Shown here: piece after piece, positions 1 to 11,163 of the stretch
Layout: each line of letters opens with the position of its first letter
Position numbering within the stretch: position 1 is the stretch's first letter
NCBI GenBank assembly: GCA_949825065.1
Contig: OX463844.1
Coordinates: 32,651,414-32,715,413 of the forward strand
DNA: 64,000 bases
Direction: 5' to 3'
Source of the DNA: Odontocerum albicorne
Lineage: Eukaryota > Arthropoda > Insecta > Trichoptera > Odontoceridae
Notes under the pieces: generated by a model
The model's database searches: none
What the model was told of the DNA's origin: nothing
Seen by the model: only the letters and a program-made list of their open reading frames with translations
Position numbers and translations under genes: made by a program

Positions 1-899
1 TGGTTTTTTACTTTTGGGAGGACTTGATGGACATATTTTCCAAATGGGTAATTGTAAGATTGTAAACCGAGTGTAATGTTGTAAATGAGTGAAAAACCTC
101 AACATGTTTGTCGTTCTGTTTTATGACAAAGGATCATCACGGAAAGCGATGCCAATAGGAAAAAATTGGTAGATACAAGACATATTAGTAAAGGTGTATA
201 TTATTAGTTCAGCTTTATGTCTAACGCTTTCTTTGCAGGCGAATTTCGAAGGAAACTGATACATTACAATAGAGTCAAGTGTCAATTTAATTTGAAATAC
301 GAATTAAATTGACATGTAACCTATTGGTTCTGAACTTACAATAAGAATATTGTGTAGGTAGGCAATTATTTAAATAAATTTGCTCTTTCAAGTTGACATG
401 GGTGTATTGCCGCCAATCGAAGGCATCAATAATGGCTGAACCACTCGACCTTCACAACACATTATTGCTTCAGGAGACCTCGTAAATTCTATCTTTGTTA
501 CATAAATTAACAAATTGATTAAAAAAGAATTATCAAAACAAGTTGTTGTATCGCCTACAAGTTAGTAAACTCTTGATTTGAACCGTTTTTTTTATTTAAG
601 CCTAGGCCAAGGATAAATTAATTCTATCATATAAGATGACCTCAGTGATGCACTCAACTACCCTATTGAGTTCTTAAATTATCGGATTGCATCAGGTGTA
701 CCACCACACGTTCTGCTGCAGAAAAAATGAGTGATAATTATGCTGTTGCACAATCTGAATCCAAAAAATAGAATTTACAATTGAACCCGACTGATCTTGT
801 GAGATCTTCATTGAAACTTCATCACAGCGGAGATCATTTCTGAGTGTAATTGCGGTGACGACATAGCTTTCATCTCACGAATAGGTTTGGCTCCGACTG
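1..899. other. A+T-rich DNA, no gene seen
   Basis: No open frame with recognisable protein similarity, no RNA gene and no clear repeat copy was seen. The stretch at 590-870 may be old repeat sequence next to the LINE-C fragment that follows, but this cannot be shown. Confidence 0.5.
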
Positions 900-1062
900 A
901 TATTTATTTTTTTACACATGATAAGAAATATACATAATTTGCGAAAAAAACAACTACTAATGTAATTTGAACACACAATTTGAATGGATCTGGATTTGTT
1001 GCCTTTTATTTGTCGTGTCCCCAGTAAACTAGGTTTTTGCCTGTATCTTACTGAGGGCATAT
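900..1062 (-). mobile_element. LINE-C 3'-end fragment (unclassified LINE)
   Basis: The segment matches 27080-27240 along its length. Both read on the minus strand, encode a similar peptide (here SVRYRQKPSLLGTRQ, there SVRYKQKRSLLGKRQ) and finish in a run of AAATAA-like units before flanking DNA. A coding end followed by a short A-rich tandem tail is typical of a non-LTR retrotransposon 3' end. The clade is not identifiable and no catalytic domain remains. A third, shorter copy of the tail is at 5705-5765. Confidence 0.5.
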
Positions 1063-3280
1063 AGCATGAAAAAATAAATCGATACTTCTTTCCGATTTTT
1101 GATTATATAAAACCCCGTTGCACATTGTCATCAATCTGACAAGCAGTGACACTCAATTACATATGTATACATCACTCGAAATTAAACTCCATTGACATTG
1201 TCATTTCCATTGAAGCGTCGACAATTTCCCATCATTCCTGCATATGCCATCAGTATCAACTAGTTGAAAGGGCAAACATTCAAGTATGTCGTCATTGACC
1301 TGCTGACCGCGGTTTTTTTTCAAATGGCCAACGCTTTGTTGGATTATCAAGATTAAGAAATCCAGACCAGGTAAAAGTCCGAATAAAAGGGATCTCACAA
1401 CAATGACAGCTTTTGGGAGACGTACGCCAAATTAACTGAATGTGATTTTTAATCAAGGAAAAGTAAAGAAATCAGGTGTAAATTCTTTTTTAATTTTTAA
1501 CATAGTGTTTTACACATTCCATTTATCACAACGTCCTAAAGCAGGATAACCGTTATTTTAAATATAATGGGGCATGATGGGGCACATGATGGGGCAAATT
1601 TAATATGTGTTTGCTTGGGTAGAGAAGTATAGAGATTAGTTTATCTCTGCTTTTTTCAAAAGTAACATGGAAAGAGAGTATCAGTGCACGATTAAAAATA
1701 GTATGTACATTTTTATTTTTGACAACAAAAGTTTCAAACACAAAATAATTTTATAGTAAGACAAATTACAAAGTATATCAACATAGTGCAAGTGAAAGAT
1801 ATAAGTCTAAATACAATGACGTGAAGATCTCTTATCTCTGCCTACCTCAAAAGCGACGTTGTATGACGGTGATGACGATTATTGAAGTTCTTATTTTGAT
1901 CAAATTTTCAGAACTTAGAGCATTTTTATGATTACTTGAAGCATTTTAAAAGTTATTATTTTATGAAAGTGGGTAATAATGATATTTCCCTAGGCATTTA
2001 AGTTTCAATGAAATTTTAGACTTGAGTAGGAAAAATGAAAGCCAAATTTTAGATATAACATTAAAAAAATACTGAAGACAAAAAGGAATTTTTATGAATG
2101 TAACTGGTACAATATTTCATTTCAATAATTTAAAGAGCTCTCTAAAGAATTCCTGTTCCTTGGCACCTTGGCACCAGGTTTAATAATGAAGAACACCAGT
2201 CACCGCCTTGTGGAAAATGGCCGGAGTTTAATTCTCAGAAATAGTATTCATCTCTGGGAACGGGAAAGTTCCGCAAAAATTAAATTACGCCAAGAAAAAA
2301 TAACCAGGTTGGATGTACGTGGGATTATTTTTGCAGCTATAAGGGTTTCGGAGTGCTGTGTTTATAAAAATCGATCGTGGAAAAGAATATATACTTTTGA
2401 CTTAAGACATACGAAGTGTAATAGGAAGCGAGTTTTTATGTTATAATAATACTTAATGTATTTCTGCAAAAGAAAGATATGTAAAATATCTCTGAGTGAC
2501 AACAAATACAATCAATTTTGATGAAACATGAATATAAAATTGAAAACAACAATAAAACACTTTCGATCTTGGCATTTGTTTTTATGTTATGCGGTTGAAA
2601 TAGTTGGACATTAGTAAATTTCTGATGTTTCCAAGGGGGGCGTCTGTAATGTGTTTTGTTTTGATTTCTTGTCCTATCGTTCATAGAACGAAACTAGCAT
2701 TGAATGTGATTTGTATCGTTCATAGAATGGAAATAGCATTGAAAGTAATTGTGGGAATACACAGGACTCACAAGACGTGCTAGTGTGTCCAAACACACAA
2801 ACACACTCTACGCAGGATCTGATTAATACGTATGATAGAGTGATCTTTGTTGTCTCTAACCGGAAACATGTGATATATTTGATAATTTATTTTCCAGACA
2901 TGGAAATGAATGAATAAAACACTAAAAAATGGAACAATTACATTAACAATCATTATCAAATATATGTTCTGACCACTGCACTGATGTACTTCCGCCAAAT
3001 CGTGGCGGCAAGTAATCTCATTTAACCTTTTCTGTCCTGTGATGTATAACTAGTACGCATTGCTTCTAAAAACTTTAATATTTCTATAAATATAATAAAT
3101 ACTGGGTTCAGATTTTAGGTATTCCTCCGTAATACATTTACGCATTGAATGAAAAAATAATAATTAGCACTTATCGGCCACATCAAAGATATTTTGTGAA
3201 AATCGGGAATAAATTCACATATACAATCAAACGTGTGTCAGTATGTAACGTAGGTATATTCATTCTAAAAACCGCTATGG
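1063..3280. other. A+T-rich DNA, no gene seen
   Basis: Open frames here are short, A+T-driven and match nothing recognisable. A small direct duplication of 'atcgttcatagaa' lies at about 2677-2730. Nothing else supportable was found. Confidence 0.5.
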
Positions 3281-3435
3281 GTGAGGAAGCGACGCTATTC
3301 ACTCTCACTCTCTACTTCGGTATATGGGAACTCAAGAAATAGAATCTCAGTTCGCTCGCATCTCTCGCTTAGTAGCTCGCGGGCTTTCGTTCGAGATGGT
3401 CGCTTAGCCCGTTTTGTGAACGTCGGTCGATGTTT
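3281..3435 (+). promoter_or_regulatory. G+C-richer promoter-like patch with an initiator-like TCAGTT
   Basis: This patch is much richer in C and G than the surrounding kilobases. It contains 'atctcagttcgctcgca' at about 3344, and TCAGT is the arthropod initiator consensus. CTCG-rich pyrimidine tracts flank it. No TATA box or downstream element at the expected distance was found. It could equally be the promoter of a decayed transposable element or an untranslated exon. A similar patch is at 35755-35890. Confidence 0.2.
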
Positions 3436-3849
3436 TTTGTCATGTTTTCTGCAATTAAATTTCAATTATTATCACTTTTGACTTCAAATTTAATTAATTT
3501 AAGCAATTGGCTATGAATATTCTTATTTTTCCGATTTTAAATCTCTTATTTTTACATGTGTATTGAATACACAGCACCGGAACGCGCGGATTTTTTTAGC
3601 ACAGGAAGGGAAAGGTTAAGGCAACATAATCTAATGTATTAAGTCTTAAGTGATTGGTACGTTTGTGTCCTTTTTAATGTATGGAAGACAAGCTTGGACA
3701 TGAAAAAAGAGTGATGAGAGCAAAAGTTTAGTAGAAATTTCTATTTTTTTATTTCTATATTTGAAGTAATAGTAACTACTGAGTAATTGTTTGAATTAAT
3801 CTTATATTTATAAAGTCACATATGTGTATTCAAGTTCGATATATGATAT

Positions 3850-4228
3850 GTCTTCGTTGCTGGGCCTCATAGTCGAGGATCTCCTCGCTATTACAATACC
3901 ACTAATTAAGTAGAAAAATGGAAGCCGTGCCGCGGAGATTTGTTTCTTTCTTTTTTCTCTCTTCTTAAGTGAATAAGCTGTTACACACCAGTAAACTTAT
4001 CGGTCACACTGCTGTACTAGAATCGATCACATCGAAGTAAGACGGTCTGAGCACGCCGGCATGTTTTTTTAAAAGAATAGGCATGACCGAAGTCATATAG
4101 GCATACTTATACTCCCGAATTAGGTGGAAAATATGTCTGTGTCATTTGAGGGGAGTAACATAGCGCGGGGTTTAAACCGACGACCTTTCGCACAGAAATT
4201 CAGTGCGTTACCGGACGACCAGGCACCT
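3850..4228 (-). mobile_element. SINE4: tRNA-derived SINE with pyrimidine-rich body
   Basis: On the minus strand the element starts with a tRNA-like head (about 4228 to 4150). The head has an A-box-like 'tggtcgtccgg' and a B-box-like 'ggtttaaaccc', matching the internal RNA polymerase III promoter of tRNA genes. The rest is a body with a long C/T tract on the plus strand. The body matches 61468-61682, which lacks the head. The 3' end carries 'aggcccagcaacga'. It is non-coding and would depend on a LINE for copying. The partner LINE was not identified. Confidence 0.6.
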
Positions 4229-4681
4229 CTCGTTATATGTATGAATATTACAAAATATTGCCAAAACATTTAATGAAACATTTATTTTATTTTTTATAGA
4301 AATAACTCGTGTAATTAAATAAGAAGACTGATATGATTCTAAATATTTTATGGAAGCAAAAGAGGCTTGTGAATCTTAAGTACGCCGAAAAGTACTTAGA
4401 AATAAGGCAAAGTGAGAAGCACGAAAGAAAGAACCTTATGCATGAGGAGATATCGAGGAACGTATTATATTATGAACAATTTTATTGTATATAATTTTAT
4501 TTAAAATGTGTTTGTACAATATAGTTTACGTGTACAAGGATATGAACTATAAAAAACTGGCGTCCACTCGGCTGGACTCACCCTCCAATTGGTTGGGGTG
4601 TATCTCGATCGGGAGAATGTTAAAAGGTGAGTCCAGACTTTTTGATAGCTTACCTTTTTTATATCATAAGAGCGCCCTGAG
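4229..4681. other. No gene seen
   Basis: A+T-rich sequence between SINE4 and an RTE-A fragment. The only longer open frame (from 4485) is unlike any known protein and is probably chance. Confidence 0.5.
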
Positions 4682-4950
4682 ATGATATGGGCATATAGAA
4701 CAAATGAATGAAGAAAACAAATGCAAAATGTAAATTTGAGTTGACGGGGTGGTAGAGAAAGATTAAGGAAAGTATGGTTGAGTCAGTTAAATATTTTGAA
4801 AAAAAATAATATATAAAGTCAGATCAATCATAGGAGTTGTTTGGGAAAGAATATGGATGTGAAGATGTGTGTCGCGGTAGGAAATTCTGATATTCTCTCT
4901 TCTCTGCCTTCCCCGGAGAGGAAACTGGTTGAAGGTATGTATGTACGAGT
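4682..4950 (+). mobile_element. RTE-A LINE, 3'-terminal relic
   Basis: Broken translation gives the C-terminal signature seen in many insect RTE-like LINE proteins: a region like GHIEQMNEEN, then a Gly/Arg-rich stretch, then a W-L-x-x-V-like motif and a C-M-D-V-like end. At least ten other fragments in this window match it (for example 13745-14145, 25704-25992, 56640-56865, 63035-63260). Several frameshifts and stops are present. The reverse transcriptase domain is absent, as expected for a 5'-truncated copy. Confidence 0.6.
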
Positions 4951-5079
4951 ACATTGTACATATATGTTATACGATTCTAGATATTTTTTTTTATTTGTAT
5001 TGCAAAAGGCTTTCTCCCTTGCATGGAAATAAGTGCTATCTAATTTCAGCATTGTGTGAATAATAGTATTTTATACCTA

Positions 5080-5390
5080 TATATATATTTTGACCGTGGC
5101 CGTTACGTTATGGTGCCCCTCCTGGTGTTGGGGATGTAAAACGAGATTCTACACTTCAGCTCTCCAATAGGCAATTTGTTTACCAAAAAGCTTGGCTATG
5201 CCTCTGTTCTGTTTTGATATGGGTGCTTAGTTGTGTAACCCGGAACAGGTTCGAACTAGCATAGTTTTGAAAGTATAATTTGATGTCTTTAATATTTTTT
5301 CAATATTTTTTATTTGTTCAAAAATATTTCAAAATAGTAATTTTTTTAACCGATTACGGCAACTACCGTGGTCAAATTATTTGTGGATTT
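5080..5390. repeat. Possible MITE with imperfect inverted ends
   Basis: The left edge reads 'ttttgaccgtggccgttacg' and the right edge reads 'gccgt' and 'tttgacc' motifs in the opposite sense ('aactaccgtggtcaaat'), so the ends are imperfect inverted repeats about 300 bases apart. No coding content was seen between them. The right edge also resembles the head of SINE1, so this may be two unrelated fragments in opposite orientation. Confidence 0.2.
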
Positions 5391-5704
5391 TCTTTTTATT
5401 TATTTGTTTTTAACTTTACTTTTTGTATAGGATATAATAAGTGTGCACATTAAATGATTGAAATAATGAAAATAATTGAGCTAACATCCACTGTTCTTCT
5501 TTTGGAGTAGTACATGATGTAGATACGAGAGTGTAGTAATTGAAAGTAGACTTTTTTTTTAAATCGTTTAGTAAATGCGCTATTTGACTGCTTCATCGAT
5601 CACAAACTGCGCTATTGAAATCGGTTTATTGATTACTTGATGATACATACATACACTAGCGTCAAGTTAGATGTTTAAAACTTATTAGATTTATTTCAAT
5701 AAAA

Positions 5705-5765
5705 TATACATATTTTATTTATTTATTTTACACATGACAAGAAATATACACAATTTAAGAAGTTC
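5705..5765 (-). repeat. LINE-C tail fragment
   Basis: The sequence 'tttacacatgacaag' with a flanking TTTATTTA run matches the 3' end of the LINE-C copy at 900-1062. Only the last ~60 bases of the element are present, a very short 5'-truncated insertion. Confidence 0.4.
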
Positions 5766-6020
5766 TGATCATTCTCCGATTAATCCACATTTCAAATGGT
5801 TCCAGCTCGTTTTCACGTTTATTGCCTCAATACCATGAATAAGAATTTACCGTACATAGAACTTAATCATGCATTGCTGAGGTTTAAGATTCAAGTTATC
5901 ATTACGTAAGACTTATTTTATCTTGTGAAATCCTGTATGTGGCAATTTAATTCGGCATCTAGCTTCTCTATCTTGGTCACGGTTACAAGTGAATAGGTTT
6001 TCTAGATACATATATAAAAC

Positions 6021-6097
6021 TGCCGACTTGCTCTATAGGCCTTGCTCTGCAGACCGGGCAAGAGCAAGCCAAAAGCAACCTATAGAGCAAGCCGGCA
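6021..6097. repeat. Long imperfect hairpin
   Basis: The arm 6021-6039 (tgccgacttgctctatagg) pairs with 6079-6097 at 18 of 19 positions. Inside it a second pairing (cttgctct with agagcaag, 6041-6048 with 6061-6068) lengthens the stem. The sequence is richer in C and G than its surroundings. A partial third copy of the arm ('ggcaacctatagagcc') follows at 6094-6109, so it arose partly by local duplication. Confidence 0.6.
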
Positions 6098-6109
6098 ACC
6101 TATAGAGCC

Positions 6110-6877
6110 CTGCTATAGCAGAGAAACGCTATTACTATATGTGACTGTCCACATAAAAACAGCCCTTTGCTTTTTGAACAAAAATATTCAGTCCTTGCTC
6201 AACATCTGCTGTGTTAATCTAACTCTGATTATGAGTAGTTAAATAATATATTGAGATAAATATCCCGCCTTTTTATCCAGTTGTGAGGCTTTTCAAAGAA
6301 ATATGCTATGGAATCCCACAAGAATACAAATGTCTAGTTCTATTTAAAAAGTCTTTACCCAAAAACAAAATTAACGTTTCACCATCAAGCAAATTATATT
6401 GTAATTGCGTCAGCCTCGTGCAAATTATTTAGCTTGTAGACTCCTCAGTGCTCCCCTGGTTAGGTACTGCGCAGTGCACGATGGGTCGAAAATTACCCTC
6501 AGAAAAACATTTTTTGATGATTCTTATTTTTTCCTGATAGACCAAAGAAAGAAGTTCACAGGATCATCATTAAACGTCGCATTAAACATAGGCCGGGACA
6601 AGGAAAGATTAAGACAGGTGGTGTACCAAATTCCAGATATATTGGACGATCACAATGCTCAGCATCGAACACACGGCGAAGAAGAAAAGTAAAGGGTTTT
6701 TCATGAATATACAAATAAATATATATGTCTCTAGAAATACACATCATGATACATTAATACTTTGAAAAATATTTATTGAGTTTCGCCTATTTAATTACTA
6801 TGAAATATTCAATATACTACTCGTATTTTATATCATCGCATAAGTGTGAAAGTTCTATTTATTTTAAGTTTTAACAG
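6110..6877. other. No confident gene
   Basis: A 95-codon open frame (6405-6692, plus) has an Arg/Lys-rich end but no recognisable domain and no splice context. It could be relic coding sequence of a transposable element or chance. Confidence 0.35.
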
Positions 6878-7012
6878 TTCACGGACATGGGGGACATGAA
6901 GAAATTTATAGTCGCTGAAAATGTGGAAGATCGTAGGAGCAGAAGTAGAACAACCAATACACTAGAGCGACTTGGCGAAGAGTACTACGAGCAGATCCGC
7001 GTTTGCTTACAG
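6878..7012 (+). CDS. Candidate internal coding exon, product unknown
   Basis: The block is exactly 45 codons in one open frame. It is preceded by a pyrimidine-containing tract and 'tttaacag' (acceptor-like) and followed by 'cttacag|gtaaac', a strong donor. Its base composition and codon use are more gene-like than its neighbours. The peptide begins FTDMGDMKKFIVAENVEDRR, continues with a Ser/Arg-rich and then a Glu/Tyr-rich stretch (ERLGEEYYEQIRVCLQ), and has no domain I recognise. Both splice phases would be 0. No matching upstream or downstream exon was found in the window, so it may be an exon of a gene with very large introns, a pseudo-exon, or chance. Confidence 0.3.
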
Positions 7013-8224
7013 GTAAACGTAGGTGTTTGCCTATGGATGTCAAGCAAAAGAGGGCGCCCAAAGATTCTTAAATAGGTTAAAAAATCAAGTATTAGAACAA
7101 TTTCTGCGTTATAGAAGAATACTTTCACTTCAATGAATATTTAAAATCTAATGATAACTTCGACTATTTAATGCTACAGCTTAGCAAACTAATAATAACA
7201 TCGATATTTATTTAAATGCTTACATTATTTTATCTTGGTATACCATTAACACACTGTTCCGCGGAATGAAATGTTTCATTATTGAAACTATTAAAAACAT
7301 ATTTAAGAAGCTACAACAAAATAGACCATCATTAGCTATATTATCAATAAAATCTGACATAACAGTGAATATGGACTTCAAAGACATTGTAGATGCATTT
7401 GCGGAGAAGAAAGCAAGACGTAAAAAAGCAAAAGCAAACAAGACGGGTTTGTTATATGGTGCGAAATACATCATTATGCAAGGTCATCAACCGTAATGGA
7501 AGGGTTAAACATTTTTTATTATGTATTGGAGAGGTGGAGGTGGGTGGAATGTGGTGCATCTGGCGGACTCATTGTTATACATTTTACAAAACATCATATG
7601 TTTATATTCGCTCAAATTTACAATAAGTGAAAAAGCAATAAATTACTAATAACGATCCATAACGGTAGAATAAGAGGTAAGAAATTCGTTCAAAGATATA
7701 GATAATACTATACTTGAGAATTATTTGTCCAAAATGTGATACTTAATAAATGTATCAAAAAAAAAATATTGATATCAAAATTTGTGTGTAGATTAATTTC
7801 AAATAAATTGGAATAAGCGAATTGCGTAAACCGAAAATAATATACGAGTATATACTCGTATATATGATATACTATCGTTGATAATGTTTGTTAATTTTTT
7901 TCTACGTATACGCGAAGGTCGTTATCGATCCATTGTGCGCCGCGGCGGGGCTGCTATATGAGATGCCTGAACAGGAAGCTACCCAAGAGATATTAAGTTT
8001 TCACTCCATTTGTAATTACGGTGCAAAGAAAGGAACGCCCTATTATCTCCTGCTTTTCAATCCTCTGTAATGAAAACGTCACATATTAATCGTAGATACG
8101 CGCCGTGTTCCGCTAACAAATTATTGTTGAACGTTTTGTTAGTCTACTTTTGTTTGCTGTGGTGCGTTTACGAGTACATGTAGAATTAGGTATTTTATTT
8201 ATTGTTTATATCTTTCCACTACTA
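7013..8224. other. No confident gene
   Basis: Contains two short open stretches that look a little gene-like: 7376-7495 (Lys/Arg-rich, starts MDFKDIVDAFAEKK) and 7910-8070. Neither has a recognisable domain or consistent splice sites in phase with the candidate exon upstream. At 7840-7870 the TACGAGTA motif occurs as a back-to-back inverted pair. Confidence 0.4.
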
Positions 8225-8777
8225 TAGGGTCTTTCAAATTGAGCAGTTTTTTTTATTCTTGGATAAAACACAGATGGCGTCACTAACTTGCCTGGGTTTT
8301 GTGACATTTGAGAAGTGTAATTATGGCATTTACAAAAATGGAGTCGTATACAATATAACAACGCGTTCAAATTGAGAATTATTGTATCTATTGTAATCTC
8401 CGGAAACGGTGATGTTAATTGGCCACCAAGATCATGTGATCTGACACCGTTGGACTATTTTCTCTGGGGTTACATGAAAATCTAGGTCTATAAGAATGAC
8501 CCCCAATCAATTCCTGAGCTGAAGAACGAAATTGTTCGCATTATTGGTGAGCTAGAACCGCAATTATGCCAAAATGTCATCGAAAATTTTGACAAAAGAG
8601 TGGACATTTGTGGAGCTGCAAGATGTGGACATTTGGCGGATATTGTTATTGTGTTTAAATGGCATACATTATACTTCAATGACCAATAAAAAGTTTTTTG
8701 AAATCAAAGCAAATTGTGTGTTTTATTCAAGATTAAAAAAAAATTATTAAAAAAACAGCTCAATTTGTAAGACTCTA
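8225..8777 (+). mobile_element. Internally deleted mariner/IS630-type transposon
   Basis: The ends are inverted repeats (left 'tagggtctttcaaattgagc'; right, on the other strand, 'tagagtcttacaaattgagc'; 18 of 20 match), each flanked by a TA dinucleotide, the target duplication of the Tc1/mariner/IS630 superfamily. The 553-base length is less than half of a full element (about 1.3 kb). A transposase start-like region lies near 8323 and the C-terminal part at 8408-8689. The middle, including most of the catalytic core, is deleted. It cannot make transposase but could be moved by one recognising its ends. Confidence 0.85.
8408..8689 (+). pseudogene. Mariner/IS630 transposase, C-terminal relic
   Basis: The frame reads WPPRSCDLTPLDYFLWGYM, the block holding the last catalytic acidic residue in this superfamily (the D of PLD). 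It continues through a region like ELKNEI, then NVIENFDKRVDIC and GHLADIV, and ends at TAA 8687-8689. One in-frame TAG interrupts it at 8482-8484. The N-terminal DNA-binding domain is reduced to a possible start at 8323, and the first two catalytic residues are missing. Confidence 0.8.
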
Positions 8778-9674
8778 TATGTTATATGTTACTTATTTAA
8801 ACAAAAAAAAAACAGGTATTTAAGTTCCACAAAAAAATATTTTTTTCAAAATAATTAGATACGAGTATATGATTGTTAAAAATAATATTTTTAGGACTCG
8901 ACAGTACAATCACTAAAATTGGAACTAATACAGAGAAGAGTGCATATGTAAGGGTGACACGAAAAATCGTGAAGCGTCGCTATTTTTTAAGAATGTTTTA
9001 CATTTAGTTTTTAACCTAATACAGGAACAACATCCATGCTAGATCTGAGGTTCGCCACCAATAAATTTCAACGTGGCTCTTATTGGTTGGCGATATGTAC
9101 AGAACAAAACAGTTGGAATATTTGTGGTAAGAAGTACGAATGATCCTTGTAGATAAGTATGCAAATCTGTTCTTTGTGCGTAACTTGCAAGATAGACATG
9201 ACGTGGTAATATGTATGAGGGTCCTTAAATTATATACCGATTACTACTTTTAATCGTTGTCAGGTGATTTCAAGTAGTAATAGGAATAAAAATACTGAAA
9301 TTTTAATTTAACTGACTTTGAACTTTCTTTAAAATAAAGTAAATTGCAATCGAAAATTTTCCATGAATCATTAAAATGAATTTAATTTATATTTTATGTG
9401 ATACGTTTCCATTTAAAACATACTTGTAGTGGCGCTTATGAACTATCTTTTATAAATTCTAAAACAAAATGTTTATGCGATGATACTTTATAACAAAACA
9501 GACTTAATTATTATGCTGTTATTTTGTGAAAATTAATTTGACTGAAATTATGCGAAAACTAATGATGTGCTAATATTGATGTATGCCGTGTGTTACATCC
9601 GTATACCATTTTTTATGATTTTTCTAACTTTTAACATTTCTTCCTTTTAAGAAATCATGCAATAAATAGTCAAG
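8778..9674. other. No gene seen
   Basis: A+T-rich sequence with no recognisable open frame or repeat copy, apart from one TACGAGTA motif near 8863. Confidence 0.5.
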
Positions 9675-10070
9675 ACTTTCTCTGCCACGCTTTTTACTCA
9701 CATTTGCACTGTATATTATAAGTTTTGTTCTTCTTTCTTCATTCGTTTCTTCTACATACCCAAACCACTTTGCAAAGTTCTTCTTTATCTCAATACATCA
9801 GTTTTTAGTTCATGTTCATCTCGAATCACTTTATTCCGTATTCTGACAAACATTGTCATTCCGTGTAGAGTTCTCAGTATGTTATATGCATATTCCTACA
9901 GCATTTTCCACATTCACGTTTCACTTCCGTGCATCAAATTTAATATTAAAACATATTTGTAGACCATCATCTTAGCAGATTTCGATATTGTCCGGTTCGA
10001 GCATATATGTTTTAGTGTCCCATTGACTCTGTTTCCTATAGTTAAACGCCGTTGAATATTCCAATGTGCA
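9675..10070 (-). mobile_element. RTE-A LINE relic
   Basis: Minus-strand translation in broken frames gives, in order, a region like RKQSQWDT, then SLMHGSET, MFVRIRNKVIRDEHELKTDV, and the WFGHVERM-type region with a following Lys/Arg-rich stretch. This order matches the segments at 52990-53480 (minus) and 13745-14145 (plus). Frameshifts and stops are frequent. Only the region downstream of the reverse transcriptase core remains. Confidence 0.65.
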
Positions 10071-10555
10071 AATACTGTTGAATGCTTTTATTACAATTTT
10101 AAGTTGGCTTAATGATTTAGAAATGTATTCCACTATTTTTCTTACAAAATACGCCTCGAAATCGTTTGAATTTTTGTTATCATTTCAACCCATAACCCCC
10201 CAACAATAAATGCGGACGTCTGTCATCTCCAGTCAGATGTGAGTTAACCATTGCTGACATGATATTTGTTTCAAGATTAATATCACCGCACAGAAGTATA
10301 TTTTTATTTACGACATTTTCCACGGAGAGGAAAAATAAAATCCCTTTGTTCCCTTTCGGGCTGTTAACCCCCAGATGTGAATATGTTATCAAAGGCCTTT
10401 ACAGAAATCACTTTCAATCAAAAACCCCTTATGATTGTAGATCGTTTAGTTTTGATAGTGAACTCGCTTATTTGAATCATCAAGTAACTAAAAAAGCTCT
10501 ATCCGATATTCGATAAAAGTTTATATAATCGCAATTTTTTTTACCTTTACCATAC
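10071..10555. other. No gene seen
   Basis: The open frame 10259-10516 (plus) and its opposite-strand shadow have no recognisable content. 'gttaacc' and 'cagatgtgag/a' motifs occur twice (about 10231 and 10364), a hint of an old repeat only. Confidence 0.4.
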
Positions 10556-10795
10556 CATAACGACCTCCGTGATCAAGTTGGTAAGACGCTTGTCTCCCAA
10601 TCCGGGAGTTGCGGATTCACTTTCCATTGGAACCGTTGATGTAAAAAATAATTATTTTAGTCTTGTTTTCACTTTAAGATGCTTTAACATATTTCTCGTT
10701 GATTAGAAGATATTGATCTAAGGCAATAAGCCCTCCAGGTTGTACTGTATACAACGAAAGTGTAATACAATACAATATAATTACAAAAGAACAAA
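10556..10795 (+). mobile_element. SINE1: tRNA-derived SINE
   Basis: The head 'cctccgtgatcaagttggta' followed by 'gacgcttgtc' is an A-box-like tRNA half, and 'ttgcggattcact' is a weakened B box. After a short unrelated body the 3' part ('ttgattagaag', 'ggcaataagccc', 'gttgtactgtat') matches the end of the CR1-type LINE at 39383-39430 and other SINE1 copies. It ends in an AT-rich tail with repeated AATACA units. Related copies are at 17352, 24856 (minus), 28066, 48571, 51045 (minus) and 59155. Confidence 0.75.
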
Positions 10796-10869
10796 GTAAA
10801 AAAAAGGTGGAATATAACGACTTTTCTAAAAAAAAATACACATTTGAAGCGGGTTATGAATCGATGACA

Positions 10870-11163
10870 ACCTCTTTAACTTAGTAAGACGGTTGTCTTC
10901 CACCTGTGGGTTTTGTGTTCGATTCGCGACGGTATCAACATTTTAAAACAGGGTTCTTGTGTGGTTAAATAGTTCGTGTTGTTATAATACTATACTTATT
11001 CTTACTAAACGTGTGTATTACTGCCTTTCGAGTGGTAGTATTGTCAAAACATAAGATCACGAACAGAGGGCTTCTAGCCTACTCCAGTGGGTAGTTTAAC
11101 CGAAGGCTCGGTTAATGGTTCAAATAAAATATTGTCTTCCGGTCACTCTCTTCGACATGTTCA
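10870..11163 (+). mobile_element. SINE2: tRNA-derived SINE
   Basis: The head has 'agacggttgtcttccacc' and a B-box-like 'gtgttcgattcgc'. The 3' half differs from SINE1 and matches the copies at 12914 and 33455: a 'ctccagtgg' region, then 'atattgtcttccggtcac' and 'ctcttcgacat'. It ends against the perfect hairpin 11164-11203. Confidence 0.65.

Noticed and set aside
7266..7496. Lys-rich frame downstream of the candidate exon (MDFKDIVDAFAEKK...)
   Set aside because: The acceptor-like site at 7365 would put a stop in frame with the phase-0 end of the exon at 7012. No family is recognised and a frame on the other strand is equally long.
10560..10630. tRNA-like sequences at several sites as genuine tRNA genes
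   Set aside because: They lack a consistent acceptor stem and anticodon stem, and each is followed by a shared SINE body, so they are SINE heads.
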